Source of the DNA: VGEM01 sp033764265
GTDB lineage: Bacteria > Pseudomonadota > Alphaproteobacteria > Rhodospirillales > Rhodospirillaceae
Direction: 5' to 3'
DNA length: 35,996 nucleotides
NCBI GenBank assembly: GCA_033764265.1
Contig: JANRJB010000081.1
Span: 1 to 35,996, forward strand
The position numbers and the translations under genes were made by a program. Shown piece after piece: positions 24,403 through 31,609 of this stretch (position 1 is the stretch's first letter; every line of letters begins with the position of its first letter). Below the pieces are notes generated by a model. It searched no databases. It saw nothing but the letters and a program-made list of their open reading frames with translations, and was not told the origin of the DNA.

Positions 24403-24431
24403 AAAACCGGCCAATGTAAAGGTGCCGCCGG
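24403..24431 (-). terminator. Weak terminator after the M24 peptidase gene
   Basis: Read on the - strand, CCGGC (24427-24431) and GCCGG (24407-24411) form a short stem followed directly by TTTT (24403-24406). It begins at the stop codon of the peptidase gene. The stem is only 5 bp with a 15-base loop, so it may be leaky. Confidence 0.35.
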
Positions 24432-25664
24432 CTACGCCGCGACCACCCGCAACGCCGTGTCCATCGAGGTCAGCGGCTCGCAGCCGTCGGCGGTGACGCG
24501 CACGGTATCCTCGATATGCACCGCGCCCCAGCCGATCTCGATGTGGGGCAGATCGACGTTCAGTACCATGTCGGCTTCCAATACACGGTCGGCCTTCTTG
24601 CCGGGCGGATCCCAGCGTCCGGCGGGGTCGTCGGTGTGCTGTAGGCCCAGGGCATGAACCACGGGGGTGCGGAACGGGCCCGGAAAACCGGCGCCTTTCA
24701 CCGCCGCGGCGACCTTTGCCGCCAGCTCGGAATAGCGCACGCCGGGGCGGATGGTGTCGTGGGCGGCACGCCAGCCGGCTTCCAGCGCCTTGACCCGGAT
24801 CGCCACGTCGGGCCCCGGTTCGCCCACTACCGCCGAACGGCCGAAGTCGCCGTGATAGCCCTGGTACTGGCCGAGGGCGTCGAACATCACCGGTTCGTGA
24901 CGCACCACCTTGCCGCTTTGCAGGCCGCCGGCGCCGCATTCGAGATAAATGCCGCGCGCGCCGTGGGCGGCCATCTCCGCCATGTAGACGCGCTCGAGCT
25001 GCTCCCAGGTTGCGCCCTCGCGCAGGGCCGCGGCGGCCTTGAGCAGCGCGGCTTCGTTCAGCCTGGCCGCGACGCGCAACAGGGCGATTTCATCGGGCGT
25101 CTTGACCATGCGGATCTCGTTGAACAGGTGCCGCGCCGGCACGATCGTCGCCTCGGTCAGGCCCAGCTCCGGCAGCCACATCAACAGCCGTTCGTCATCC
25201 ACGCCGATGCGGCCATTCGCCAGGCCGGCGTCGCGGATCGCTTTGACCAGCCCATGCACGCAAGATTGCGCGGTGGCCTCGGTCAGGCGCGCGGTCTCCT
25301 GCACCCAAGTCGCCTGGCGCGTCGTCAGGTCGGCATCGGGCCGTGTGCCCCAGCCGGCGTAGGGCGCGCCGCCGCCGGGCGTCGCATGCTGGGGCGCCTG
25401 GGGGTGGTCGGTGTAGATGACGACATTGGGCACCCACGGCCGGGCGTTGACGACGTTGCGGGTGTCGAAGGCCGCGGTCACCAGTGCGGCCGGGGCGTCG
25501 TGCGCGGCCGGCAGCACGGCCGCGACCGAGGCGTCGAAGCCCGCGGCCATCAACAGATTACGGTAGTCGGTCAGGTACTGGACGTTGTGGGGCACCAGCG
25601 CCGCCAGGCCGTCCAGCCCGTGGGCGCGCATCACCGCATCGGCGCGCGGTCGGTTGAGCAACAT
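24432..25664 (-). CDS. M24 family Xaa-Pro peptidase (prolidase-like)
   Basis: Metallopeptidase with a pita-bread fold, predicted to cleave Xaa-Pro bonds in peptides or a related C-N bond; cytoplasmic. The 410 residues contain an N-terminal creatinase-like domain (about 1-165) and a catalytic domain with all five metal ligands: D262 (VMFDALGQ), D273 (HGDFGRS), H337 (VVHALGLQH), E376 (PHIEIGWG) and E385 (HIEDTV). ATG 25664 is set by AGGGA eight bases upstream and by the family N-terminus; the frame stays open far upstream only because it runs through the exporter gene in another frame. It follows the EamA gene by 41 bp, so they likely form an operon. Confidence 0.9.
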   Translation of the reverse strand: MLLNRPRADAVMRAHGLDGLAALVPHNVQYLTDYRNLLMAAGFDASVAAVLPAAHDAPAALVTAAFDTRNVVNARPWVPNVVIYTDHPQAPQHATPGGGAPYAGWGTRPDADLTTRQATWVQETARLTEATAQSCVHGLVKAIRDAGLANGRIGVDDERLLMWLPELGLTEATIVPARHLFNEIRMVKTPDEIALLRVAARLNEAALLKAAAALREGATWEQLERVYMAEMAAHGARGIYLECGAGGLQSGKVVRHEPVMFDALGQYQGYHGDFGRSAVVGEPGPDVAIRVKALEAGWRAAHDTIRPGVRYSELAAKVAAAVKGAGFPGPFRTPVVHALGLQHTDDPAGRWDPPGKKADRVLEADMVLNVDLPHIEIGWGAVHIEDTVRVTADGCEPLTSMDTALRVVAA

Positions 25665-25672
25665 GAACGCAA

Positions 25673-25677
25673 TCCCT
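25673..25677 (-). promoter_or_regulatory. Ribosome binding site deciding the M24 peptidase start
   Basis: AGGGA on the - strand lies eight bases before ATG 25664. It separates the true gene from a misleading 716-codon open frame that extends to 26582. Confidence 0.6.
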
Positions 25678-25705
25678 GCGACGCCATTGAACCGCCGGCA
25701 GTGGA

Positions 25706-26620
25706 TCACGCCGGACGGGGTTTGAACAGCTTCGCCAGCACCCCGCGCGGCAACAGCACCAGCACGTTGCCGACCAGGATCAGCGCCGCGCCCGCCAGCA
25801 TCGAGACGTCGACCTTCAGGCCTTCCAGCCAGACCGAGACCATCAGCGCCACCGCCGGGAACATCACCGCGCAATAGCCGGCCCGCTCGGGCCCGATGCG
25901 CTTGATGAGCGTCAGATAGAAGCCGAATCCGGCGACCGAACCGAACACGGCCAAATAAGCCAGCCCGCCGATGTAGGGCACGGAAACGTCGAAGGTGATC
26001 GGCGCGCCCTGCACCACGGCGAACGCGAACAGGCACGCCGCGCCATAAAGCATCCCCCAGGTGTTGAGCTGCAGGATCGACAGGCCAACCTCGCGCACCT
26101 TGACCGACAGCACATTGCCGAACGACGCCAGCACCGCGCCGGCGAAGGCCAGGCCGATGCCTGCCAGGGTAGCGGGGTCGCCCCGACCGGCCATGACAGC
26201 GGCGATGTCGGCGCGGAACACCAGCGCTATGCCGCCCAGGCCAAGCGCGGTGGCCAGCCACACGACGGCGGTGGTTTGACGGCCCAGCATCAGGCGTGCG
26301 TTGACGATGTTGACCACCGTGATCAACGAAAACACCACCGACACCAGCCCGCTCGGCAACCGGGCGGTGGCAAAGTAGACCATCAGCAGGTTGAAGCCGA
26401 ACAACAGCACGCCGACCAGCGCCACATAGCGGTGCTGCGCCCAGGTCAGGCGCAGGCGCACGCCGGTGGCCGCGCACCAGGCGAACTGCAGCGCGGCGGC
26501 CAGGCCGAAGCGGTAGGCCACCGACAGCTCCGCCGGCACGTGGCCGAGCTGCAGCTCGATGGCGTACCAGCTGAAGCCCCACACCAGCACGGTGGCGCCA
26601 TAAAGGGCGACGGTGATCAT
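25706..26620 (-). CDS. EamA/DMT family transporter
   Basis: Inner-membrane drug/metabolite transporter of 304 residues with about ten hydrophobic helices arranged as two EamA repeats (about 3-140 and 152-295). Members often export amino acids or other small metabolites; the substrate cannot be told from sequence. Features include the opening ALYGATVLVWGFSWYAIELQ and the second-repeat end LAGAALILVGNVLVLL. ATG 26620 starts the first helix and has GGGAG 13 bases upstream; the longer frame to 26692 would cross into the divergent gene. It is followed by a peptidase gene in the same direction, suggesting peptide breakdown coupled to product export (inference). Confidence 0.88.
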   Translation of the reverse strand: MITVALYGATVLVWGFSWYAIELQLGHVPAELSVAYRFGLAAALQFAWCAATGVRLRLTWAQHRYVALVGVLLFGFNLLMVYFATARLPSGLVSVVFSLITVVNIVNARLMLGRQTTAVVWLATALGLGGIALVFRADIAAVMAGRGDPATLAGIGLAFAGAVLASFGNVLSVKVREVGLSILQLNTWGMLYGAACLFAFAVVQGAPITFDVSVPYIGGLAYLAVFGSVAGFGFYLTLIKRIGPERAGYCAVMFPAVALMVSVWLEGLKVDVSMLAGAALILVGNVLVLLPRGVLAKLFKPRPA

Positions 26621-26667
26621 GGCGCGGTCTTTACTCCCGCGGGCCGGCTGTTCACACTGCGCAAACA

Positions 26668-27732
26668 ATGCGGCAGGTCTCCATATTTGCATGGCTGGCG
26701 CGGGTACGGGGGGCTGCGCTCGCGCTCGCCGTGGCTGTCGGCCCGGCGGCGGCCCAAACCCCGCCCGAGGTCATCGTCACCGGCATCACCTTTCCCGGCA
26801 CCATCACCGACGAGCAGTGGAAGGTGTTCCAGGCCAATATCGCGGCCCGGGCCGACCCGCCGATGACGTTGAAAATGCTGGTGCGCGGCGAGGCCGGCTC
26901 GGAAGAGGCCATGGTCACGGCCGCCCGCCGCGGCCGCGTGCAGCTGGCCGCCCCCTCGATGTCGGCCACCAGCCAGGCCGCGCCCGAGGTGGCGGTGCTG
27001 GCGCTGCCCTATCTGTTCGACAGCGTCGAACAGATGGACTTCATCCTCGAGACCGTGGCCAAGGACGAAATGCGCGCGCTGTTGGGCGCACGCGGGCTCG
27101 AATTCCTCAACTGGATCGATTCCGGCTGGGTCGGACTGTATGCCCGCGACCCACTCACCGATCCGGTCCAGGTGAAGGGCTACAAGCTGCGCACGCCGCC
27201 GGTGCTGGCCGCCCAGATCATGGCCCAGGTGCTCGCGGCCGACGCGGTCTACATTCCCTATCCGGAGATCGTGCCGGCCCTGCAGACCGGGCTGATCAAG
27301 GGCGGCATCACCGCCGATTATCCGTTCTTCACCGGCGGCATCGACAGCGAGGCGCCCTATTTCATCTACACCCGTCACACCTACGACGCGGGGGTGATCT
27401 TCGCGAACAAGGCCTGGTTCGACGTCCAGAGCGCCGCCAACCAGGCGATGCTGCGTACGGCCTGGGGCGACCCGGTCGACTTCCGCGCCCGGTCACGCGA
27501 CTACACCGCCGCCGAGATGTCCAAGCTGCGCGACAAGCGCGACGGCTCAGGCACGCAGGTGATCGAGCTTTCGCCCGAACAGCGCGCGCGCTGGGTGGCG
27601 GCAACGCGGCCCACGCACCGGTTGCTGCTCGACCGGCTGGGGCCCGAGGCGGTGCGGTTGTACGAGGCCATCGAGCGCGGGAAGGCCGCGTACACGGCCC
27701 AGTCGCCGCCGCTCGGTGCGAAATCTCAATGA
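26668..27732 (+). CDS. TRAP-type solute-binding protein (DctP family), orphan
   Basis: Periplasmic binding protein of 354 residues with a signal peptide ending AVGPAAAQ (about residue 30). DctP-family marks include the region around VKGYKLRTPPVLAAQI with the conserved arginine that normally binds a substrate carboxylate, the following PYPEIVPALQTGLIKG segment, and YDAGVIFANKAWFD. TRAP systems need DctQ and DctM membrane subunits; neither is encoded in this window. The gene is divergent from the EamA exporter (47 bp apart) and is followed by an exported dehydrogenase gene with only 15 bp between, so the two are probably co-transcribed. Confidence 0.85.
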   Translation: MRQVSIFAWLARVRGAALALAVAVGPAAAQTPPEVIVTGITFPGTITDEQWKVFQANIAARADPPMTLKMLVRGEAGSEEAMVTAARRGRVQLAAPSMSATSQAAPEVAVLALPYLFDSVEQMDFILETVAKDEMRALLGARGLEFLNWIDSGWVGLYARDPLTDPVQVKGYKLRTPPVLAAQIMAQVLAADAVYIPYPEIVPALQTGLIKGGITADYPFFTGGIDSEAPYFIYTRHTYDAGVIFANKAWFDVQSAANQAMLRTAWGDPVDFRARSRDYTAAEMSKLRDKRDGSGTQVIELSPEQRARWVAATRPTHRLLLDRLGPEAVRLYEAIERGKAAYTAQSPPLGAKSQ

Positions 27733-27747
27733 ATGAAAGGTAGAACG

Positions 27748-28578
27748 ATGGGCATGAACACATTGCGACTAGCTTTGACGATCATCGCGGCGCTAACGGG
27801 TGCTTCGGCGGCAGCCGAAACCGTGCTGGTCACCGGCGCCAATCGCGGCCTCGGGCTCGAGTTCACCCGCCAGTACGCCGCCAAGGGCTGGACGGTGATC
27901 GCCACGGCTCGCGACCCGGCCGAGGCGGAAGACCTCAATGCGCTGGCGGCCGGCAACGCCAAAATCAGGGTGGAGCGGCTGGATGTGACCGACGCCGGTC
28001 AGATCGCCGCGCTGGCCGCCAAGTATCGCGGCACCGCCATCGACGTACTGCTCAACAATGCCGGCGTCTTCGGCGACCGGCCGGGCCAGACCTTCGGGTC
28101 GTTCGACGAGGCCCTGCTGCACGACGTGATCTCGGTCAACGTTTACGGGCCGCTCAAGGTGTCGGAAGGCTTCGCCGAGCACGTCGCCGCCAGCGGTCAG
28201 AAAAAGATCGCGGTGATCTCCAGCATCGTCGGTTCGATCGGCAACGTGCGCGGCGCGCCCAGCGCGCCCTACTACGCCATCAGCAAGGCGGCGGTGAACA
28301 TGGCCATGCGGGGCTTGAGCAAGACCCTGGCGCCGCGCGGCATCGCGGTCGGCATCTACCACCCGGGCGGGGTCGACACCCGCATGCTGCGCGAAGCGAT
28401 GGGGATGACCCGGGCCGCGGCCGAGGAGTCGCTGGAGCAGGGCGCGGCGTTTCCCGGCAGCTTCAAGCCGCTGACGCCCGAGGACAGCGTGGCGCAGCTG
28501 ATCGTGCGCATCGACGGGCTGACGATGGACACATCGGGCAACTTCGTCGCCTATGACGGCCAGGCGTTGCCGTGGTAA
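27748..28578 (+). CDS. Short-chain dehydrogenase with N-terminal signal peptide
   Basis: Classical SDR fold of 276 residues: nucleotide-binding TGANRGLG (29-36), LNNAGVFGD, the catalytic serine in ISSIVGSIG, and Y176-x3-K180 (YYAISK). The C-terminal part has the PGGVDTRM segment. Before the Rossmann core stands a hydrophobic leader (LRLALTIIAALTGASAAA) that reads as a Sec signal peptide or an anchor, unusual for an NAD(P)H-dependent enzyme. ATG 27748 was chosen because AAAGG lies eight bases upstream; ATGs at 27733 and 27754 are alternatives, and all keep the leader. It directly follows the TRAP binding-protein gene. Confidence 0.88.
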   Translation: MGMNTLRLALTIIAALTGASAAAETVLVTGANRGLGLEFTRQYAAKGWTVIATARDPAEAEDLNALAAGNAKIRVERLDVTDAGQIAALAAKYRGTAIDVLLNNAGVFGDRPGQTFGSFDEALLHDVISVNVYGPLKVSEGFAEHVAASGQKKIAVISSIVGSIGNVRGAPSAPYYAISKAAVNMAMRGLSKTLAPRGIAVGIYHPGGVDTRMLREAMGMTRAAAEESLEQGAAFPGSFKPLTPEDSVAQLIVRIDGLTMDTSGNFVAYDGQALPW

Positions 28579-28737
28579 CGGTGGCGCGCCCGGGATCGGT
28601 CGCTTGCTGGTCACGTTCCTCCGAGCCAACAGCGCCACCGCCTACGAAGTGATTTGGCGTGCGCTGACCGTGATCGATACGCCGACCGGGAGACTGCCGG
28701 TCGATCCGATGACATTGACGATCTGAGCCGAAAGGCG

Positions 28738-28767
28738 AACGGCGGCCCTGTTGCCGGGGCCGCCGTT
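28738..28767. terminator. Bidirectional-type hairpin between SDR and TonB receptor genes
   Basis: AACGGCGGCC (28738-28747) pairs perfectly with GGCCGCCGTT (28758-28767), a 10-bp stem with a 10-base loop. It lies between convergent genes, 24 bp after the stop of receptor 1. A short CGCCTTTCG follows on the - strand. It is a good candidate terminator for the receptor and possibly for the SDR transcript. Upstream of it a 7-bp hairpin (28683-28703) is also seen; the rest of 28579-28737 shows no supported gene. Confidence 0.55.
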
Positions 28768-28790
28768 GGCTGATCGCGCCGTGCGGGCGG

Positions 28791-31220
28791 TCAGAAGCGC
28801 GCGTTGACCTTGATGCCGATGTCGCGCTTGTGGATCACGCCGGTGAACAGCTTGCGGTCGTTGTTCGGGCCGATCGTGGTGCCGCCGGTGGTCGGGATGC
28901 TGAGGTCGTTGAAGATGTTGGTGCCGTAGACCTCGAACTGGACCATCGGCGTGACGTCGATGCCGGCGCGCAGGTTCACACGCGTGGCGTCGGGGTTGAT
29001 GTTCAGCCGCGAATAATCGGTCCAGGCCTTGCTGGTGTAGATCACGTCGCCGCGCACGAACCAGTTGCGGTCGCCGACGCTGCCGGTGATGGTCGGGCTG
29101 AACGAGCCGGTCCATTCGGGATGGTTGCGCACCGGGTTGCCGTCGGCCACGACCGACAACGCGCCCGAGCCCAGCACGAACTGCTCTTCCGAGCCGCGGC
29201 TGGAGAAGCTTTTCATCTCCGCGTCGGAATAGCCCAGCTGCATGTTCAGGTTCAGCCACTCGTTGGCCTGCCACGAGCCTTCGAGGTCGAAGCCCATGTA
29301 TTCGGAATCGCCGGGGCCGCGGAACGACGAGGTGCCCGCGCCGCCCGGCAGGAAGATGACGGCCGCGAACGGCTGGTTCTTCCAGTCGATGTAGAAGGTG
29401 GCGAAGGTGAAGTTGTAGTTGTCGCCTTGCTGTTTCCAGCCGATTTCGTACTGGGTGTTCTCTTGCGGCGCGGTGAAGTCGCCGATGGCCGCCAACGCGC
29501 TGGCCGGGATGATGTCGGGCGCCAGGCTGTTGATGAAGCGCGCCTGCGTCGCCAGGCCCAGCAGCGACGAGTACGAATAGCTGGCGTAGGTGGTGATGCC
29601 GTCGGCGGGCTTGTAGGTCAGGATCACGCGCGGAATCACGTCGTCGTACGAGTTCTTCTGGTTGCAGATCAGCACCAGGCCGCAGGCCAGGCGCGGATCG
29701 CCGAACTCGACGGCTTCCGAGGATTCGTCGGTGTAGCGGCCTTCGACCGACAGGGTCAGGTTGTCCAGGATGTCGTAGTCGATCGAGGCGAAGGCGCCGA
29801 AGGTCTTGTTGATCTGGCGGTCGACCGGCGACGGCCGGGCAAAATCGGTGAACGCGCCGTAGTGCTGGTTATAGTCGCTGACGCCGACCAGGTAGCGCAA
29901 GCGTTGGTCCTGCGGCGAGGAGATGCGCGCCTCGTAGTAGAACTCGCGCTGGTAGATTTCCGTGCCGACGATCTGGATCTCGTCGCCGCGGGTCGACCCG
30001 GTGATGCCGAAGAACTGGTCGGTGCGGGTGGTGGTGCCGGTGTTGGCGCGCGAGGCCGTGACCGTGAGGGTGTGGTCCGCGAAGTCGAATTCGCCCGACA
30101 TTTGGATGCGGTAGGTCTGGTGCCAGCCGCCGAGACCACCCTGCGGCGTGCGGATGATGCCGTACTTCTCCGAACGCGGGTTGAGGCGCATCAGGCCCTG
30201 CAGCTGCGCCACCCGGTTGGCCTCGGCCACCGCCGGGGCGCCGACCGCGAAAATCTGCGAGGTCGAGGTCGGGAAGCGGGTGATCGGGAATTCCAGGTTG
30301 TCGCCCTCGGGGAAGCGGCCGCAGAACGAGGCGATGGTCAGCGTGCGCAGGTCGCGGGTGAACGGCGTGCGCACGCCGGTGGCGACGTTGAGGTACTGGC
30401 CCGACACCACCTTGTTGCACTGTCCGGCCGGCACGGTGGCGCGCAGCGAGGTGCCGGTGGTGGTGTCTTCCGAGGTCACGTAGTAGCCGGTGGCCTTGAC
30501 CCGGATTTCGTCGGTCGGATTGTAGGTGACGGTGCCCGACACCGACTTGTCGCGGAACTGAGCGAACGGCTCGCCGTCGTCGAAGCTGTAGTCGCCGCCG
30601 TCGCGGTCGTAAGCCGCGGCGAAGCGGATGCCGACGCGGGGGCTGACCGGGCCGCCAATCGCCGCGCTGGCGTTCATCTCGTCATGGTTGGTCGGCGAGT
30701 AACCGGCCGAAACGTTGCCTTCCCATTCGTCGGTCGGCATGCGCGGAATGTAGTTGACCGCGCCGGAGAACGTGTTGCGGCCGAAGTAGGCGGTCTGCGG
30801 GCCCTTGATGACCTCGACCCGCTCCAGGTCGCCGATCGGCAGGAAGCCGCCGCCGCCGCCGACGTAGGAACCGTCCCAGAACAGCGCGCCGACCTGGGTG
30901 GACGGCGTGATGATCTGCTGGATCATGCCGCGGATGCGGATGTTGGGGGTGTTGCGGCCGCCGAAGTCGTAGGGCTGGAAGTCGAGGCCGGAGACGAAGT
31001 CCGACAGGTCCTGCGGGTTGTCGACGCCGGCGCGTTCCAGCATGTCCTTGGTCATGGCCGACACGGCCACCGGGATCTCGAAGATGCTTTCGTCGCGCTT
31101 GCGCGCCGTGACGACGATTTCCTCCAGCATCAGGCCGCCTTGGGCGCTCTGCTGGGCGAAGGATTCCACGGGCAACGCAACGGATGCCAAGAGAACCAAA
31201 ACGAGCGGTGAACGGTGCAT
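28791..31220 (-). CDS. TonB-dependent outer-membrane receptor, paralogue 1
   Basis: Outer-membrane active importer of 809 residues, energised by TonB-ExbB-ExbD (not in the window). A signal peptide (cleavage near SFA-QQ, 22) precedes the TonB-box-like EEIVVTARKRD (33-43), a plug domain (about 45-165; LERVEVIKGPQTAYFGRNTF) and a 22-strand-type barrel ending in phenylalanine. ATG 31220 has a strong GGGGGAT just upstream and begins the signal. It is about 80% identical by eye to receptor 2 in the plug, less in the barrel, so the two arose by tandem duplication. The substrate is unknown; no siderophore or sugar genes are adjacent. Confidence 0.95.
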   Translation of the reverse strand: MHRSPLVLVLLASVALPVESFAQQSAQGGLMLEEIVVTARKRDESIFEIPVAVSAMTKDMLERAGVDNPQDLSDFVSGLDFQPYDFGGRNTPNIRIRGMIQQIITPSTQVGALFWDGSYVGGGGGFLPIGDLERVEVIKGPQTAYFGRNTFSGAVNYIPRMPTDEWEGNVSAGYSPTNHDEMNASAAIGGPVSPRVGIRFAAAYDRDGGDYSFDDGEPFAQFRDKSVSGTVTYNPTDEIRVKATGYYVTSEDTTTGTSLRATVPAGQCNKVVSGQYLNVATGVRTPFTRDLRTLTIASFCGRFPEGDNLEFPITRFPTSTSQIFAVGAPAVAEANRVAQLQGLMRLNPRSEKYGIIRTPQGGLGGWHQTYRIQMSGEFDFADHTLTVTASRANTGTTTRTDQFFGITGSTRGDEIQIVGTEIYQREFYYEARISSPQDQRLRYLVGVSDYNQHYGAFTDFARPSPVDRQINKTFGAFASIDYDILDNLTLSVEGRYTDESSEAVEFGDPRLACGLVLICNQKNSYDDVIPRVILTYKPADGITTYASYSYSSLLGLATQARFINSLAPDIIPASALAAIGDFTAPQENTQYEIGWKQQGDNYNFTFATFYIDWKNQPFAAVIFLPGGAGTSSFRGPGDSEYMGFDLEGSWQANEWLNLNMQLGYSDAEMKSFSSRGSEEQFVLGSGALSVVADGNPVRNHPEWTGSFSPTITGSVGDRNWFVRGDVIYTSKAWTDYSRLNINPDATRVNLRAGIDVTPMVQFEVYGTNIFNDLSIPTTGGTTIGPNNDRKLFTGVIHKRDIGIKVNARF

Positions 31221-31249
31221 AAAATCCCCCTGTCGATGAACATCCGGCG

Positions 31250-31271
31250 GCGCTTGGTCACTTCCAAGCGC
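31250..31271 (-). ncRNA. Leader hairpin of TonB receptor 1
   Basis: GCGCTTGG (31250-31257) and CCAAGCGC (31264-31271) form a perfect 8-bp stem with a 6-base loop, 30-51 bases upstream of the receptor start and downstream of the proposed promoter. It would be in the mRNA leader and could stabilise the message or control its translation. Confidence 0.5.
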
Positions 31272-31291
31272 GAAACCCAATTCTTTGGATC

Positions 31292-31320
31292 GGATTAGAC
31301 GATCTGATCTGGACAACCAA
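31292..31320 (-). promoter_or_regulatory. Promoter-like element of TonB receptor 1
   Basis: On the - strand, TTGGTT (31315-31320), a 17-base spacer, then TAATCC (31292-31297). The spacing is ideal but each hexamer matches consensus only partly. The GATC-rich direct repeat overlaps the -10 end. Confidence 0.3.
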
Positions 31321-31543
31321 AAATAGCCATATCTTCGGTGGCGAAGCAAAGGGGCTGTTCGGTTTGGTGTCCGAACCTATCCCAGAAATTTGGTTCTTGT
31401 GCTTGGAAAGTCACACTCGCGCAACCGCGCGTCGCGAACGTCGAGCCCGACAACCGCAATGGCGGTGCCGGGGTCGACACCCCAAGCCACCCGCGACGGA
31501 CCGCACGCCAATGATGCGCTTCGCCGGTGCCGGCCAAAGAAAA

Positions 31544-31565
31544 GGGCGGCTCGCGAGAGCCGCCC
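31544..31565 (-). terminator. Intrinsic terminator of TonB receptor 2
   Basis: On the - strand, GGGCGGCTC, a 4-base loop and GAGCCGCCC form a perfect 9-bp stem followed directly by TTTTCTTT (31536-31543). It lies 45 bp after the receptor 2 stop. This is the clearest intrinsic terminator in the window together with that of the tRNA. Confidence 0.8.
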
Positions 31566-31609
31566 CTTGCTCGACTGGCGTCAGTCGAAAAATCAGCAAC
31601 CGACCGTGC

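Larger units (their letters stand above)
31221..31609. other. 389-bp region between the two receptor genes
   Basis: No gene is supported here. On the - strand it holds the leader hairpin (31250-31271) and promoter-like element (31292-31320) of receptor 1, and the terminator of receptor 2 (31544-31565). Further elements are an imperfect 8-bp direct repeat GATCGGAT/GATCTGAT (31288-31295 and 31301-31308) over the -10 region, and an inverted repeat GTTCGG/CCGAAC (31358-31363 and 31372-31377). The stretch 31380-31540 shows nothing I can name. Confidence 0.6.

Noticed and set aside
24432..26582. 716-codon frame suggesting a fusion of a transporter with the M24 peptidase
   Set aside because: The upstream 300 codons are an off-frame reading of the EamA gene. 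The peptidase has its own ribosome site and start at 25664, and the exporter has its own stop at 25706.
28579..28727. Short + strand open frame after the SDR gene ending in VDPMTLTI
   Set aside because: No start with a ribosome site, no recognisable family, and it ends next to the terminator hairpin; most likely intergenic.
31221..31340. ECF sigma/FecIR-type regulation of the TonB receptors
   Set aside because: No sigma factor or anti-sigma gene is adjacent and the receptors lack the extra N-terminal signalling domain between signal peptide and TonB box. The FecR domain in the window is part of a barrel protein over 5 kb away.
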